Shown here: piece by piece, positions 30,288-39,040 of the stretch
Layout of the letters: the number at the start of each line of letters is the position of its first letter
How positions within the stretch are numbered: the first letter of the stretch is position 1
DNA from: Candidatus Aminicenantes bacterium UBA2190
GTDB taxonomy: Bacteria; Acidobacteriota; Aminicenantia; UBA2199
Assembly (NCBI GenBank): GCA_002335385.1
Contig: DCVK01000029.1
Location: forward strand, 1-53,881
Direction of reading: 5' to 3'
DNA: 53,881 nt
The notes under the pieces: generated by a model
The model's database searches: none
What the model saw: the letters and a program-made list of their open reading frames with translations, nothing else
What the model was told of the DNA's origin: nothing
Translations under genes and position numbers: made by a program

Positions 30288-30750
30288 CCAGCAGCGTCTT
30301 CATTTTTTGCGAGCCCAGGATGACCGTGCCGGCCAGGGCGGTGGCCAGGGGCTGAACGACCAGGAGACTGGCCGCGATCCGGTAGCGGAAGATCAGCACC
30401 AGAAAAGCGAACGCCAGCAGGTTCGACAGGAGCAGGGAGACATGGATGAGCAGGAAGACGAACACGTTCTTCTTCAGGTCCAGGAAGCGCGCCAGCGTGT
30501 TCAGCAGGAAGGCGGCCAGGGTGCGCGAAAAGGAAAAAACGCCGATGACGCCGCCGGAGAGGTAGTCGCTGGCGAAGCCGATGAGGGCGGCGCTGATGAT
30601 GGCCGGCATGAAGCCCGAGCGGATGGCGATGAGAAAAATGATCAGGTAGAGCAGGTCGATGGAGAAGCGCAGCGCATGGTGGTAGTGGGCGACGGCGAGC
30701 TGGCCGACGGCCAGCAGGATGAACAGGGCGATGCGGATGCGGTTATTCAT
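30277..30750 (-). CDS. mreD: Rod shape-determining protein MreD
   Basis: This 157-residue membrane protein has five or six hydrophobic helices and few charged residues. Assignment rests mainly on its position between mreC and mrdA and on the family look (short, hydrophobic, with GFASDYLSGGVIGVFSFSRTLAAFL in the middle). It belongs to the elongasome scaffold. It overlaps mreC by 8 nt. Confidence 0.88.
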   Translation of the reverse strand: MNNRIRIALFILLAVGQLAVAHYHHALRFSIDLLYLIIFLIAIRSGFMPAIISAALIGFASDYLSGGVIGVFSFSRTLAAFLLNTLARFLDLKKNVFVFLLIHVSLLLSNLLAFAFLVLIFRYRIAASLLVVQPLATALAGTVILGSQKMKTLLDVS

Positions 30751-31561
30751 GGAGCAGGACCACCAGCTGGTGGATCGGCTTGTCCACGAAGAACGGCCGG
30801 ACGGTGACTTTCTGGGTCAAATAATCCTGGCCGATCGCCGTCACCGTGCCGATCGGCAGCAGGCTGGGGTAGATCAGGTCCGTTCCCGAGGTGATCACCC
30901 GGTCCCCCAGGCGCACGTCCTTGTTGGCCAGGAGGTACTCGAAGCGGCACTCGGGACCGTTGTCCCCCTTGAGCAGGCCCTCGAGCATGTTGGACTCGAT
31001 GGCCGCCCCGGTGCCGCCGACGGGGCTGGTGATCAGGCGCACCTGGGCCGAGAAGGCGGTCAGCGGCTTGGCGATACGGCCGACCAGCTCGGCGTCGGTG
31101 TTGAGCACGACGTCGTTCTCCACCAGGCCGGCGCGCGTCCCCCGGTCGATCACCAGCGCGGCGTAAGGGAAGTTGATGTCGACGGAGATCACCGTGGCCA
31201 TCAGGAAGCGGTCGAACTTGCCGCGGGCGGCTTCCAGCGCCCGCAGGTCGCGCAGCCGCCGCTTCAGCGCGACGTTCTCCACGCGCAGGTCGACGTGCTT
31301 TCTCTTCAGCTGCTGGTACTTGCGGAAAATGCCGCGCTGAAAGACATAGCGCTCCAGCTCGTTGCCGACGAAATCCGTGGCCTTCTGGAAGGTGAGCTGC
31401 AGGGGCATGATCATGTTGGCCACGGCCGTCTGCAGCAGTGACTGCTGGTTCTTGAGCATGATCTGCGACGAGATCAGGAGCAAATCGACGAAAAGGATCA
31501 GGACCAGTACGGTCGATTTTTTCTCCGTGCTGAGCCCGCCGGCGCCGGGATCAAAGCGCAT
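30743..31561 (-). CDS. mreC: Cell shape-determining protein MreC
   Basis: This 272-residue protein has a short cytoplasmic start, one membrane helix (about 17-36), a coiled coil (about 65-105, with heptads around LKRKHVDLRVENVALKRRLRDL) and two small beta-barrels. The barrel part shows INFPYAALVIDRGTRAGLVENDVVLN, then GDRVITSGTDLIYPSLLPIGTV. MreC links MreB to PBP2 in the periplasm. Its ATG overlaps mreB by 11 nt. Confidence 0.93.
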   Translation of the reverse strand: MRFDPGAGGLSTEKKSTVLVLILFVDLLLISSQIMLKNQQSLLQTAVANMIMPLQLTFQKATDFVGNELERYVFQRGIFRKYQQLKRKHVDLRVENVALKRRLRDLRALEAARGKFDRFLMATVISVDINFPYAALVIDRGTRAGLVENDVVLNTDAELVGRIAKPLTAFSAQVRLITSPVGGTGAAIESNMLEGLLKGDNGPECRFEYLLANKDVRLGDRVITSGTDLIYPSLLPIGTVTAIGQDYLTQKVTVRPFFVDKPIHQLVVLLHE

Positions 31562-32582
31562 TGCCGATCTTTTCCAGCAGCGGCAGGTTTTCCAGAATCT
31601 TCCCCGCCCCCAGCACCACGGAGGACAGGGGGTCGTCGGCGATGAAGATGGGCAGGGACGTCTCCTCGCGCAGGCGCTTGTCCAGATTCTTGAGCAGCGC
31701 CCCGCCGCCGCAGAGGATGATGCCGCGATCGACGATATCGGCCGCCAGCTCGGGCGGGGTCTTCTCCAGGGTGTTCTTGACGACCTCGATCAGCGGCTGC
31801 AGCACGCTTTCCAGGGCCTCGCGGATTTCGCTGTCGTTGATATTGAGGGTCTTGGGAATGCCGTAGGTCAGGTCCCGCCCCTTGATCTCCATCTCCAGGG
31901 GCTCATCCAGCGGGTAGGCCGAGCCGATCTTGATCTTGACCTGCTCGGCGGTACGCTCGCCGATCAACAGGTTGTATTTCTTCTTGATGTACTGGATGAT
32001 GGCCTCGTCCATCTCATTGCTGGCGATGCGCACCGACTTGGCGATCACCACCCCGGAGAGCGAGATGACCGCCACGTCGGTGGTGCCGCCGCCGATGTCG
32101 ATGATCATGTTGCCGCCGGGCTCGGTGATGGGCAGGTCGGCGCCGATGGCGGCGGCCATGGCCTGCTCGATCAGGAAGACTTCGTTGGCCCGGGCGCGCA
32201 GGGCGGCGTCGCGCACGGCCCGCCGTTCCACCTGGGTGATCTCGGAGGGGATGCCGATGACGATGCGCGGCTTCAGGAATTGGTTGCCGCTCCGCGTCTT
32301 CTTGATGAAATACTGCAGCATCTTCTCGGTGGTCTCGAAGTCGGCGATGACGCCGTCCTTCATCGGCCGGATGGCGCGGATGTTGACCGGGGTCTTGCCC
32401 AGCATGTTCTTGGCCTCCTGGCCGACCGCCTGGATGCGGCCGTTGCGGTCATCCACGACCACGATGGAAGGCTCGCGCAGCACGATGCCCCGGCCCTTGA
32501 TGTAAACCAGCGTGTTGGCCGTGCCCAGGTCGATCGCCAGGTCGGAGGAAAAATAATTGTACAGGTTCGCGAACAGCCCCAT
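31551..32582 (-). CDS. mreB: Rod shape-determining protein MreB
   Basis: This 343-residue bacterial actin forms membrane-bound filaments that guide elongation. Nucleotide motifs: LAIDLGTANTLVYIKGRG (phosphate 1), MIIDIGGGTTDVAVISL (phosphate 2) and IILCGGGALLKNLDKRL (adenosine). The start GLFANLYNYFSSD is a typical amphipathic membrane-binding end, which supports ATG32582. The FecR-like gene lies 38 nt upstream. Confidence 0.96.
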   Translation of the reverse strand: MGLFANLYNYFSSDLAIDLGTANTLVYIKGRGIVLREPSIVVVDDRNGRIQAVGQEAKNMLGKTPVNIRAIRPMKDGVIADFETTEKMLQYFIKKTRSGNQFLKPRIVIGIPSEITQVERRAVRDAALRARANEVFLIEQAMAAAIGADLPITEPGGNMIIDIGGGTTDVAVISLSGVVIAKSVRIASNEMDEAIIQYIKKKYNLLIGERTAEQVKIKIGSAYPLDEPLEMEIKGRDLTYGIPKTLNINDSEIREALESVLQPLIEVVKNTLEKTPPELAADIVDRGIILCGGGALLKNLDKRLREETSLPIFIADDPLSSVVLGAGKILENLPLLEKIGNAL

Positions 32583-32620
32583 GTCATGCTCCTTCAGTTG
32601 ATTCCGGCCACGCCTTGTCT

Positions 32621-33781
32621 TTATTCCTCAAAAATGGTCACCTGCTTCTTCAGGACCGACTCCAGCCCGGACGGTGCCAGGGCCCGGAAGACGATCTCCT
32701 TCACGCCGATGCTCCGGTAGGAAATGGTATGGATGAACCGCCCCTCGCCGTCCATCTTGACGGCAACCCCGTCCACGAACAACTGGGCGTGCGGGTCGGC
32801 ACTGCCCTTGATCAGCACCATCTCGCCGCTGACGGACAGGGAATCGACCTCGATGCGGGGCGGCTCGGGCTGCTGGCCTTTTTTCAGCAGCGAGCTGCTG
32901 ATGGCGATCAAACCCATGCGCGCGGGAGCCGATTCGATGCGCCGCGCCGCGTCGAAGACGGCCACCTCCCAATGCAGTTCGCTGAACTCGATGAAGGGCA
33001 TGATGTCCAGGGTGACGGCGCTGTCGCTGACCACCCTGCTCAGCAGCAGGTTGTCGCGCAGGGCGGAAGGATAGAGCTTCAGGATATAGTTGCGCGCACC
33101 CTGGACGCTCTTCCATTTGAACTGGATGATGGTGTCGTTGGGCTGGGTCAGGGCGATGGTCTCGGCCTCGGGCGAGACGAAGGGCGGGGCGGGGAACAAG
33201 GATGCCGGCGCGGTCCGGCCGCCGTCGCGGCTGTTCGCGTACTGCAGCTCGTTCAGGTGAACCAGCCGTCCGTCCAGGTCGAAGTCGAGCGAACCGGAAT
33301 AGTTCCAGACCTCGAGAGCCCCTCCGCCCAGCCGCATGCGGCCGGCGGCGGAAAGCGCGAAGATATTGCCGCCCTTGAACAGGGAGATCTCCACCCGCTG
33401 GCCAGGCGTTTTCCGCTCCCAGTAGAACTCCCCCTTTTCCAGGATCAGTTCCCGGGTCTGGGGGGTGAAGCGCAGCGCGCTCCCGGGCAGCGCCGTGAAC
33501 AGGAAGCCCTCGAAAAAGAACTCCCAGGCGGTCTGGGCGTCGGAATGCAGACGGGTCTCGTAGACGAAGTTCAATGTCCGGATGTCCACCGGGCGGGTCT
33601 CCTCGTTGTCGAGCCATAGGTTGCCCTTTTCCGAGATGCCGATGACCTGGAAGCCGGTCAAGCCCGTGCTCGAGCTGCGGGCGGAGGAAAACGGCGGCAG
33701 GTCAGGGCGATTCAGCCAAAAAAACGCGGCGACGGCGACAAGGCCCGCGGCAGCCAAGAAGAACACCCTGGACTTGTTCAT
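32621..33781 (-). CDS. FecR-domain membrane protein upstream of mreB
   Basis: This 386-residue protein has an N-terminal membrane helix (about 5-23) and an exported part. The middle (about 95-165) has the FecR pattern: ALPGSALRFTPQTRELILEKGEFYWE, then FALSAAGRMRLGGGALEVWNYSGSLDF. Two Ig-like or fibronectin-like modules follow (QFKWKSVQGARNYILKLY, then PPRIEVDSLSVSGEMVLIKG). Such proteins often sense or bind cell-wall or surface polymers; its position before mreB suggests a wall-linked role, but that is inference. A promoter-like element ends 6 nt before its ATG. Confidence 0.75.
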   Translation of the reverse strand: MNKSRVFFLAAAGLVAVAAFFWLNRPDLPPFSSARSSSTGLTGFQVIGISEKGNLWLDNEETRPVDIRTLNFVYETRLHSDAQTAWEFFFEGFLFTALPGSALRFTPQTRELILEKGEFYWERKTPGQRVEISLFKGGNIFALSAAGRMRLGGGALEVWNYSGSLDFDLDGRLVHLNELQYANSRDGGRTAPASLFPAPPFVSPEAETIALTQPNDTIIQFKWKSVQGARNYILKLYPSALRDNLLLSRVVSDSAVTLDIMPFIEFSELHWEVAVFDAARRIESAPARMGLIAISSSLLKKGQQPEPPRIEVDSLSVSGEMVLIKGSADPHAQLFVDGVAVKMDGEGRFIHTISYRSIGVKEIVFRALAPSGLESVLKKQVTIFEE

Positions 33782-33787
33782 GGGTCA

Positions 33788-33816
33788 ATGGTAGCAAAAT
33801 CGGCCGATAAAAGCAA
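33788..33816 (-). promoter_or_regulatory. Possible promoter of the fecR-mre operon (leaderless type)
   Basis: Minus strand: TTGCTT (33816-33811), 17 nt, TACCAT (33793-33788), then 6 nt to ATG33781. Four of six matches in each box. Initiation would fall on the start codon; no Shine-Dalgarno is present. It occupies the 66-nt gap after the upstream gene. Confidence 0.45.
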
Positions 33817-33847
33817 TGAAAGCCGGAAAGGAAAAGAGAGCGCCCGA

Positions 33848-34399
33848 TCAGCCGATGAAGCCGATCCTCTTAAGAAACTTGACCACCAGCACCACGATCA
33901 CGAAGAGCGAGTAGAACAGCACGCGATACTCCCTGTTCTTCATGTACAGGGCGATGTCGAAGTTGGCATTCTCGATCTTCTTGAACCTGGGGAAAAAAAG
34001 GTTGGCCTGCCGGGCCCACTCCTCGTAGCGCGCACCGAAGCGCGCCTTCATCCTCTTCCTCTCGACGACGATGAGGAAGGTGAAGAAAAAGACATAGTAG
34101 ACGGCGCAGATCAGAACGGTCCGCCAGTTGTTGCTGGCGACGGCGATGCCGGCGCCGATGAGGAGATTGCCGAAATACAGGGGATTGCGGGTCAATGAAT
34201 AGGGCCCCTGGGTGGCCAGCTCCCGGTCCTTGTCGATGTAGCCGGACGACCAGGCGCGGAAGAACATGCCGAGCATCATCACGAAGAAGCCGATGACGAT
34301 CGAGCGGACATCGGGCGTGGCCAACACCATGACGACGATCAGGGCGATGATCCCGACCAGGGAGCGATATTTGATCAGCGTTTCAGTCGCGTTGCGCAT
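33848..34399 (-). CDS. ICMT/PEMT-like membrane methyltransferase family protein
   Basis: This 183-residue membrane protein has four or five helices. The family signature is GPYSLTRNPLYFGNLLIGAG (RNPxY/F) followed by ERKRMKARFGARYEEWARQ, the SAM-binding C-terminal pattern of isoprenylcysteine or phospholipid methyltransferases. The substrate is unknown; bacterial members act on lipids or are uncharacterised. ATG34399 overlaps the heptosyltransferase end by 17 nt. The last helix (REYRVLFYSLFVIVVLVVKFL) lies after the catalytic region. Operon position suggests an envelope lipid, but this is weak. Confidence 0.75.
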   Translation of the reverse strand: MRNATETLIKYRSLVGIIALIVVMVLATPDVRSIVIGFFVMMLGMFFRAWSSGYIDKDRELATQGPYSLTRNPLYFGNLLIGAGIAVASNNWRTVLICAVYYVFFFTFLIVVERKRMKARFGARYEEWARQANLFFPRFKKIENANFDIALYMKNREYRVLFYSLFVIVVLVVKFLKRIGFIG

Positions 34400-35393
34400 C
34401 GATGCTTCGTGCCGCCGCGATGATCTCCTCGGCGGCAATGCCCTGCAGGCATTTCATTGTATCACACTTGCGCCGATAACAGAAACTGCAGCCGAGCCGG
34501 TGGAAAACGACCCGGCTGGCCGGATGGAGCGGGCCGTTGCGGAGGGGCGAGCTGGGTCCGAACACCCCCACCGTCGGCGTGCGCGTCATGTCGGCCAGGT
34601 GCAGGGCCAGCGTGTCGCCCGTGATGACCAGCCGCGCCCGGGCGATGAAGTGGATCAGATCGGCGAAATCCATGAAGGGAGCCAGGCGCGCGCCACTCTG
34701 CCGGGCGACGGTTGCCGCGGTCTCCCTTTCCCGGGCGTTGCCCCACAGCACCACCGGGGAATGGCTTCTGTCCAATCCGCAGGCAACCTGACGCCACTGC
34801 TCGGCGCTCAGGAGCTTGCTGGGCCAGGCGCCGCCGACATTGAGCACGGTCCAGCCCTCGTTCAGCCCCTCCTGTTCCAGCCAGGAGGCCAGCTGCCGGG
34901 AGGGCCGCCATTCGCGGGACGGATACTCCACCTGCGGCGCAGAAATGCCCAGCAGTGAGAGCAGGTGCAGGTTCTTGTGGATCACGTGGCGTTCCTCGGG
35001 GAACGGGGAAGCGCGCCGGGAATAGAACAGCGCGGCCAGCGGCTCGCGGGCGTTGCCGCGCCCGAAGCCGAGTCGTGTCCCGCCCAGCAGGAAGGAAAGC
35101 AGTGCGGATTTGATCAGACCCTGGAAGTCAAGCAGAATGTCGAAGCGGCCGCGCCAGCGGCGGACGAAGCGCGCCAGGCCGGCAGCCTTGGCCGCCGGGC
35201 CGCGCGGGGCTTTGAGGTCGAGAACGATGACTTGGTCGATGCCCGGGATGTTGGCCAGCAGCGCCGCTCCGGCGGGCTCGGCGATCCAGCTGATATGCGC
35301 CGCGGGACGCGCCCGGCGCAGCGCCTGGAATGCCGGCAGGGCATGAATGATGTCTCCCAGGGCCGACAGGCGGACGATGGCGATGTGTTCCAA
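34383..35393 (-). CDS. Glycosyltransferase family 9 (LPS heptosyltransferase)
   Basis: This 336-residue GT-B enzyme is of the WaaC/WaaF type, adding ADP-heptose to the LPS inner core. N-terminal LSALGDIIHALPAFQALR and C-terminal VITGDTLALHLADMTRTPTVGVFGPSSPLRNGP are diagnostic. Near the end HRLGCSFCYRRKCDTMKCLQGI carries the Cys-rich pattern common in this family. The start is TTG35393, 1 nt after the hldC stop, with AAGGAATTGT further upstream; it is inferred from the family N-terminus. It lies directly after hldC and hldA, which make its substrate. Heptosyltransferase I is more likely than II, but I cannot settle this. Confidence 0.87.
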   Translation of the reverse strand: MEHIAIVRLSALGDIIHALPAFQALRRARPAAHISWIAEPAGAALLANIPGIDQVIVLDLKAPRGPAAKAAGLARFVRRWRGRFDILLDFQGLIKSALLSFLLGGTRLGFGRGNAREPLAALFYSRRASPFPEERHVIHKNLHLLSLLGISAPQVEYPSREWRPSRQLASWLEQEGLNEGWTVLNVGGAWPSKLLSAEQWRQVACGLDRSHSPVVLWGNARERETAATVARQSGARLAPFMDFADLIHFIARARLVITGDTLALHLADMTRTPTVGVFGPSSPLRNGPLHPASRVVFHRLGCSFCYRRKCDTMKCLQGIAAEEIIAAARSIDAQRD

Positions 35394-35394
35394 T

Positions 35395-35877
35395 TTAGCC
35401 GTACAATTCCTTAATGCGCCGGATCACCAGCGATGTGGAGCGGACCTTGCCGCCGCCGACGATCGCCAGTTGCCCGCCGTAGCCGAGAACGATGTCCCGC
35501 TCCGGGATGGATTCCAGGGTATAGTCCGAGCCTTTGCAGTGGAAATGGGGGGTGAGGGCCCGCAGCACGCTTTCGGCCGTCGGTTCGGCGAAAAGGGTGA
35601 CATGATCCACGCAGGCCAGGGCAGCGAGGATGCGCACGCGGCCCGCCTCGTCGATGAGGGCGCGCGCATCCCCCTTCAGCTCCTTCAGGGAGGAATCGGA
35701 GTTCAGGGCGACCACCAGGACGTCGCCCAGGGCCTTGGCCTGCTGGAGATAGCGGACATGGCCCACGTGGATCAGGTCGAAGCCGCCGTTGGCCAGGACG
35801 ATCGTCCGGCCCTCCCTCTTTTCCCGCGCCACGACCGCGGCCAGCTGCGGCAGAGGGAGAAACTTACCGCAGGGCAT
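35395..35877 (-). CDS. hldC: D-glycero-beta-D-manno-heptose 1-phosphate adenylyltransferase
   Basis: This 160-residue nucleotidyltransferase makes ADP-D-glycero-D-manno-heptose. It shows ANGGFDLIHVGHVRYLQQA (HxGH motif), NSDSSLKELKG, and GGGKVRSTSLVI near the end. It corresponds to the C-terminal half of E. coli HldE and is encoded separately here, overlapping the kinase gene by 14 nt. The signature RGDA-like region reads KGDARALIDEAGR. Confidence 0.92.
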   Translation of the reverse strand: MPCGKFLPLPQLAAVVAREKREGRTIVLANGGFDLIHVGHVRYLQQAKALGDVLVVALNSDSSLKELKGDARALIDEAGRVRILAALACVDHVTLFAEPTAESVLRALTPHFHCKGSDYTLESIPERDIVLGYGGQLAIVGGGKVRSTSLVIRRIKELYG

Positions 35878-36847
35878 CCTGGAGTTCCCGGCGGCGGACC
35901 GGATAGGCCCCCTCGTGCATGACGACGATGCCGCCGGCGATATTCGCCAGCCGGGCCGAATCCAGCAGCGAGGCGCCGCTGGCCATTCCCAGCGCCAGCA
36001 CGGCCAGGACGGTGTCGCCGGCGCCGGTGACGTCGACGATCTGCGAGGTCCCGAAAATGTCCAGGGTGGCCGCCCGTTCGCCGCGGCCGAAGACCAGCAT
36101 CCCCCGGTGTCCCCGCTTCAGGACGATCCCGCGCGCATCCAGCCGCTCCAGCAACTCCGTTCCGGCGCCGATAAAATCGGCGTCGCGGAGGAACTTGCGG
36201 TCCGGAAAAAGGCTCTTGATCTCGGGTTCGTTGGGTGTGGCCAGGGTCACCCCGGGAAAATCCAGCAGGTTGCCGCGCGAATCGGCCACGCTCGGCAGCG
36301 CCGGGAACTTCTTGCGCAGCTGGTGAAAAACCGAAGGGATGACGGCCTGGGCCAGATAATCGGAGAGGACCAGCAGGTCGCTCGCAGCCAGCGCCGCGTG
36401 CAGGGCCTTCACGAGACGCAGCCGCGCCCGCTCGCCGACCGGCCCGGGCGGCAGGGTGTCGATGCGCAGGATCTGCTGCTTCTTGGTGTTGTCGCCGCCG
36501 GCCAGGATGCGGCTTTTCAGCGGCGTGGCGAAGCCGTCGTCGGCCACCAGGTGGCCGGTGGCGACCCCCTGCTCGCGCAGCAGGCCCAGCAGGACCTCGC
36601 CCGAGGCATCCTTGCCCACGAAGCCCACGGGCAGCGGCACGGCACCCAGGGTGCGCAGGTTCATCACGACGTTGCCGGCTCCGCCCAGTCGGTACTCGTT
36701 CTTCTCGAACTCGGTGACCAGCACCGGCGCCTCGCGTGACACCCGGCCGGCCGAGGTGAACACGTACTGGTCGAGGATCAGGTCGCCCCAGACGGTCACC
36801 TTCTTGTTCCGGAAGCGGGAAATGATGGATGCCAGCGAGGTCTGCAT
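35864..36847 (-). CDS. hldA: D-glycero-beta-D-manno-heptose 7-phosphate kinase
   Basis: This 327-residue PfkB/ribokinase-family enzyme performs the first kinase step of the ADP-heptose pathway. Motifs: WGDLILDQYVF and RVSREAPVLV near the start, YRLGGAGNVVMNL, TPNEPEIKSL, and DVTGAGDTVLAVLAL with the catalytic Asp. The start codon has no ribosome site; a promoter-like element ends 6 nt upstream. It leads an operon with hldC, the heptosyltransferase and the ICMT-like gene. Confidence 0.93.
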   Translation of the reverse strand: MQTSLASIISRFRNKKVTVWGDLILDQYVFTSAGRVSREAPVLVTEFEKNEYRLGGAGNVVMNLRTLGAVPLPVGFVGKDASGEVLLGLLREQGVATGHLVADDGFATPLKSRILAGGDNTKKQQILRIDTLPPGPVGERARLRLVKALHAALAASDLLVLSDYLAQAVIPSVFHQLRKKFPALPSVADSRGNLLDFPGVTLATPNEPEIKSLFPDRKFLRDADFIGAGTELLERLDARGIVLKRGHRGMLVFGRGERAATLDIFGTSQIVDVTGAGDTVLAVLALGMASGASLLDSARLANIAGGIVVMHEGAYPVRRRELQDALR

Positions 36848-36853
36848 TGAAAA

Positions 36854-36882
36854 ATAGTAGCAAATCGCCGGCGGGGAGTCAA
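36854..36882 (-). promoter_or_regulatory. Promoter of the heptose operon (leaderless type)
   Basis: Minus strand: TTGACT (36882-36877), 17 nt, TACTAT (36859-36854), then 6 nt to ATG36847. The predicted transcription start coincides with the start codon. Confidence 0.55.
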
Positions 36883-36888
36883 GTAAAA

Positions 36889-36961
36889 TGCCGGGACGCG
36901 GAATCGAACCACGGACGCGCAGATTTTCAGTCTACCGCTCTACCTGCTGAGCTATCCCGGC
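36889..36961 (-). tRNA. tRNA-Phe (anticodon GAA)
   Basis: The acceptor stem GCCGGGA/TCCCGGC with discriminator A at 36889, D arm TAGCTCAGC, anticodon stem GTAGA/TCTGC with loop CTGAAAA (anticodon GAA), and T arm GGTTCGATTCC. Length is 73 nt, class I. CCA is not encoded. Confidence 0.94.
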
Positions 36962-36971
36962 ATTGCTGGCC

Positions 36972-37000
36972 ATGATAGCGTAAAAAAACTGTTTCGTCAA
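36972..37000 (-). promoter_or_regulatory. Promoter of tRNA-Phe
   Basis: Minus strand: TTGACG (37000-36995), 17 nt, TATCAT (36977-36972), five of six matches each. It would initiate a few bases before the tRNA. Confidence 0.7.
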
Positions 37001-37013
37001 TAGTGCCCGGCGA

Positions 37014-37042
37014 TTGACTTTTCAGAATCGCTGTGGTAGAGA
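37014..37042 (+). promoter_or_regulatory. Possible promoter of dnaK (leaderless type)
   Basis: TTGACT (37014-37019), 17 nt, TAGAGA (37037-37042), then 8 nt to ATG37051. The -35 is good, the -10 weak. No Shine-Dalgarno stands at the usual place. No CIRCE-type inverted repeat is seen. Confidence 0.35.
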
Positions 37043-37050
37043 AAACCGAG

Positions 37051-38949
37051 ATGGGAAAGATACTCGGCATTGATCTCGGCACCACCAAATCGGCCATCGC
37101 CTACCTGGAAGGGACCACCCCGGAGATCATCCTCACCCCCGAAGGCCACCGGCTGCTCCCCTCGATCGTGGCCTTCACATCCACCGGCGAGCGGCTGGTG
37201 GGCCAGCCGGCCAAGAGCCAGATGATCACCAATCCGCTCAACACCATTTCGTCGGTCAAGACCCTGATGGGGAAAAAATACTCGGAGGTCGAGCCCTACC
37301 TGAACGAGTTCCCCTTCCACATCATCCGCCACGGCGACGACCTTTTGCGCATCGAGATCAACAATCACGTCTTTTCGCCGGAAGAGATCTCGGCCATGAT
37401 CCTGCTCAAGCTCAAGGACGCGGCCGATCGCTACCTGAGCGACCCCATCGACAGCGTGATCATCACCGTCCCCGCCTATTTCAATGACTCGCAGCGCCAG
37501 GCCACCAAGGACGCCGGCAGCATCGCCGGCCTCAACGTCAAGCGCATCATCAACGAGCCCACGGCGGCCTCGCTGGCCTACTCCATCGACCTGAAAAAAA
37601 AGGCCAAGATCATCGTCTACGACTTCGGCGGCGGCACCATCGACATCTCGGTGCTCGACGTGCAGAACGGCATCATCAAGGTGCTGGCCACTGCCGGCAA
37701 CACCCATTTGGGCGGCAACAACTTCGATATCGCCCTGACCCAGAAGCTGACCCACGAATTCGCCAACGAGCACCGCATCGACCTGTCCCGCGACAAGGCG
37801 GCGCTGCAGCGCATCCGCGAGGCGGCGGAGAACGCCAAGATCGAGTTGTCGGCCGTCGAAGAGTGCGAGATCAACCTGCCCTTCATTGCCGAATCCGAGG
37901 ATGGCCCGGTGCACCTGATCAAGTACCTGCGCCGCAGCGAGTTCGCGAACCTGATCAAGAAGGACGTCGAGTCGACCCTGGAGATCTGCGCCCGGGCCCT
38001 GCAGAACGCCAGCCTGCAAATCGACGATATCGACGAGTTCCTGCTAGTCGGCGGCTCGACGCGCATTCCCTACGTCCAGCAGAAGGTCAAGGAATTCTTC
38101 AGGCGCGAGCCCAACCGCAAGGTCAACCCCGACGAGATCGTGGCCATGGGCGCCGCGGCGCAGGGCTCCATCATCAAGGGGGACAGCAAGGACATCCTGC
38201 TGCTCGACGTCACGCCCATGGCGCTGGGCGTCAAGACCTTCGGCGGCGCCTTCACCCGCATCATCAACGCCAATACCACCATCCCCACCAGCCGCAGCCT
38301 GGTCTTCTCCACCGCCGAGGACAACCAGTCCGAGGTCGACATCGAGATCTACCAGGGCGAGCGCGAGATCGCCGAGGAGAACAAGCTGCTGGGGAAATTC
38401 ACCCTGCTGGACATCAAGCGCGCTCCACGCGGCATCCCGCGCATCGAGGTCACGTTCAGCATCAATATCAACGGCATCATGAACGTCGTGGCCTTGGACC
38501 TCTCCAGCAGGAACAAAAAGGAAGTCCTGATCTCGCAGTCGGGCCTGCTGAGCAAGGAAGAGGTGGAGAAACTGCGCGAGGAAGCCAGGAAGCTGTCGGA
38601 AATCGACCTGAAGAAGCGCGAGCGCATCCACAAGAAGAACAGGGTCATCAACCAGATCTATTCGCTCAACCAGTTGAGCCGGGGCAGCAACCTGCCCCAG
38701 GAAATGAAGGCCGAGATCGCCGCCATGGTCCGCGAGGCCGAAAGGGAGATCGAGAAGGAGAATCTCCTCGCCCTGGATGCCCTGGAAGCCAGGATGACCG
38801 CTCTCTGGAAAAAAGCCAGCGCCTTGACCGACGGCGTCGAACAGCCCCCGGCCCAGGTCGAGACCGCCGCAGCCCCCCCCCCGCCGGCGGGCGCCGGGCC
38901 CAAGAAGGAAAAAAAGGAAGACACCAAGCCGCTGAAGATCAGCTTCTGA
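37051..38949 (+). CDS. dnaK: Chaperone DnaK (Hsp70)
   Basis: This 632-residue Hsp70 has an actin-like ATPase domain with GIDLGTTKSAIAYLEG, ITVPAYFNDSQRQATKDAG, RIINEPTAASLAY, VYDFGGGTIDISVL and LLVGGSTRIPYVQ. The substrate-binding beta-domain begins near LLDVTPMALGVKTFGGAFTRII, then comes a helical lid and a Pro/Lys-rich tail. ATG37051 matches the family start; the GTG at 37033 would add six residues. No grpE or dnaJ is adjacent, so this may be a second, non-operon DnaK. The usual TTNS loop reads TTKS. Confidence 0.93.
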   Translation: MGKILGIDLGTTKSAIAYLEGTTPEIILTPEGHRLLPSIVAFTSTGERLVGQPAKSQMITNPLNTISSVKTLMGKKYSEVEPYLNEFPFHIIRHGDDLLRIEINNHVFSPEEISAMILLKLKDAADRYLSDPIDSVIITVPAYFNDSQRQATKDAGSIAGLNVKRIINEPTAASLAYSIDLKKKAKIIVYDFGGGTIDISVLDVQNGIIKVLATAGNTHLGGNNFDIALTQKLTHEFANEHRIDLSRDKAALQRIREAAENAKIELSAVEECEINLPFIAESEDGPVHLIKYLRRSEFANLIKKDVESTLEICARALQNASLQIDDIDEFLLVGGSTRIPYVQQKVKEFFRREPNRKVNPDEIVAMGAAAQGSIIKGDSKDILLLDVTPMALGVKTFGGAFTRIINANTTIPTSRSLVFSTAEDNQSEVDIEIYQGEREIAEENKLLGKFTLLDIKRAPRGIPRIEVTFSININGIMNVVALDLSSRNKKEVLISQSGLLSKEEVEKLREEARKLSEIDLKKRERIHKKNRVINQIYSLNQLSRGSNLPQEMKAEIAAMVREAEREIEKENLLALDALEARMTALWKKASALTDGVEQPPAQVETAAAPPPPAGAGPKKEKKEDTKPLKISF

Positions 38950-38997
38950 CCGGCCGCTTCCCCCGCATGCCGGGATTATTCCCCTGCCGCGGTTTTA

Positions 38998-39006
38998 TGC
39001 TATAAT
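38998..39006 (+). promoter_or_regulatory. Extended -10 promoter of metG
   Basis: TGC-TATAAT (38998-39006): perfect -10 with TGn extension and no recognisable -35. The start near 39013 leaves about 28 nt before ATG39041, with GGAGAG in between. Confidence 0.6.
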
Positions 39007-39040
39007 CCGGCCTGGCAGCGGTATTCATCAGGAGAGCGCC

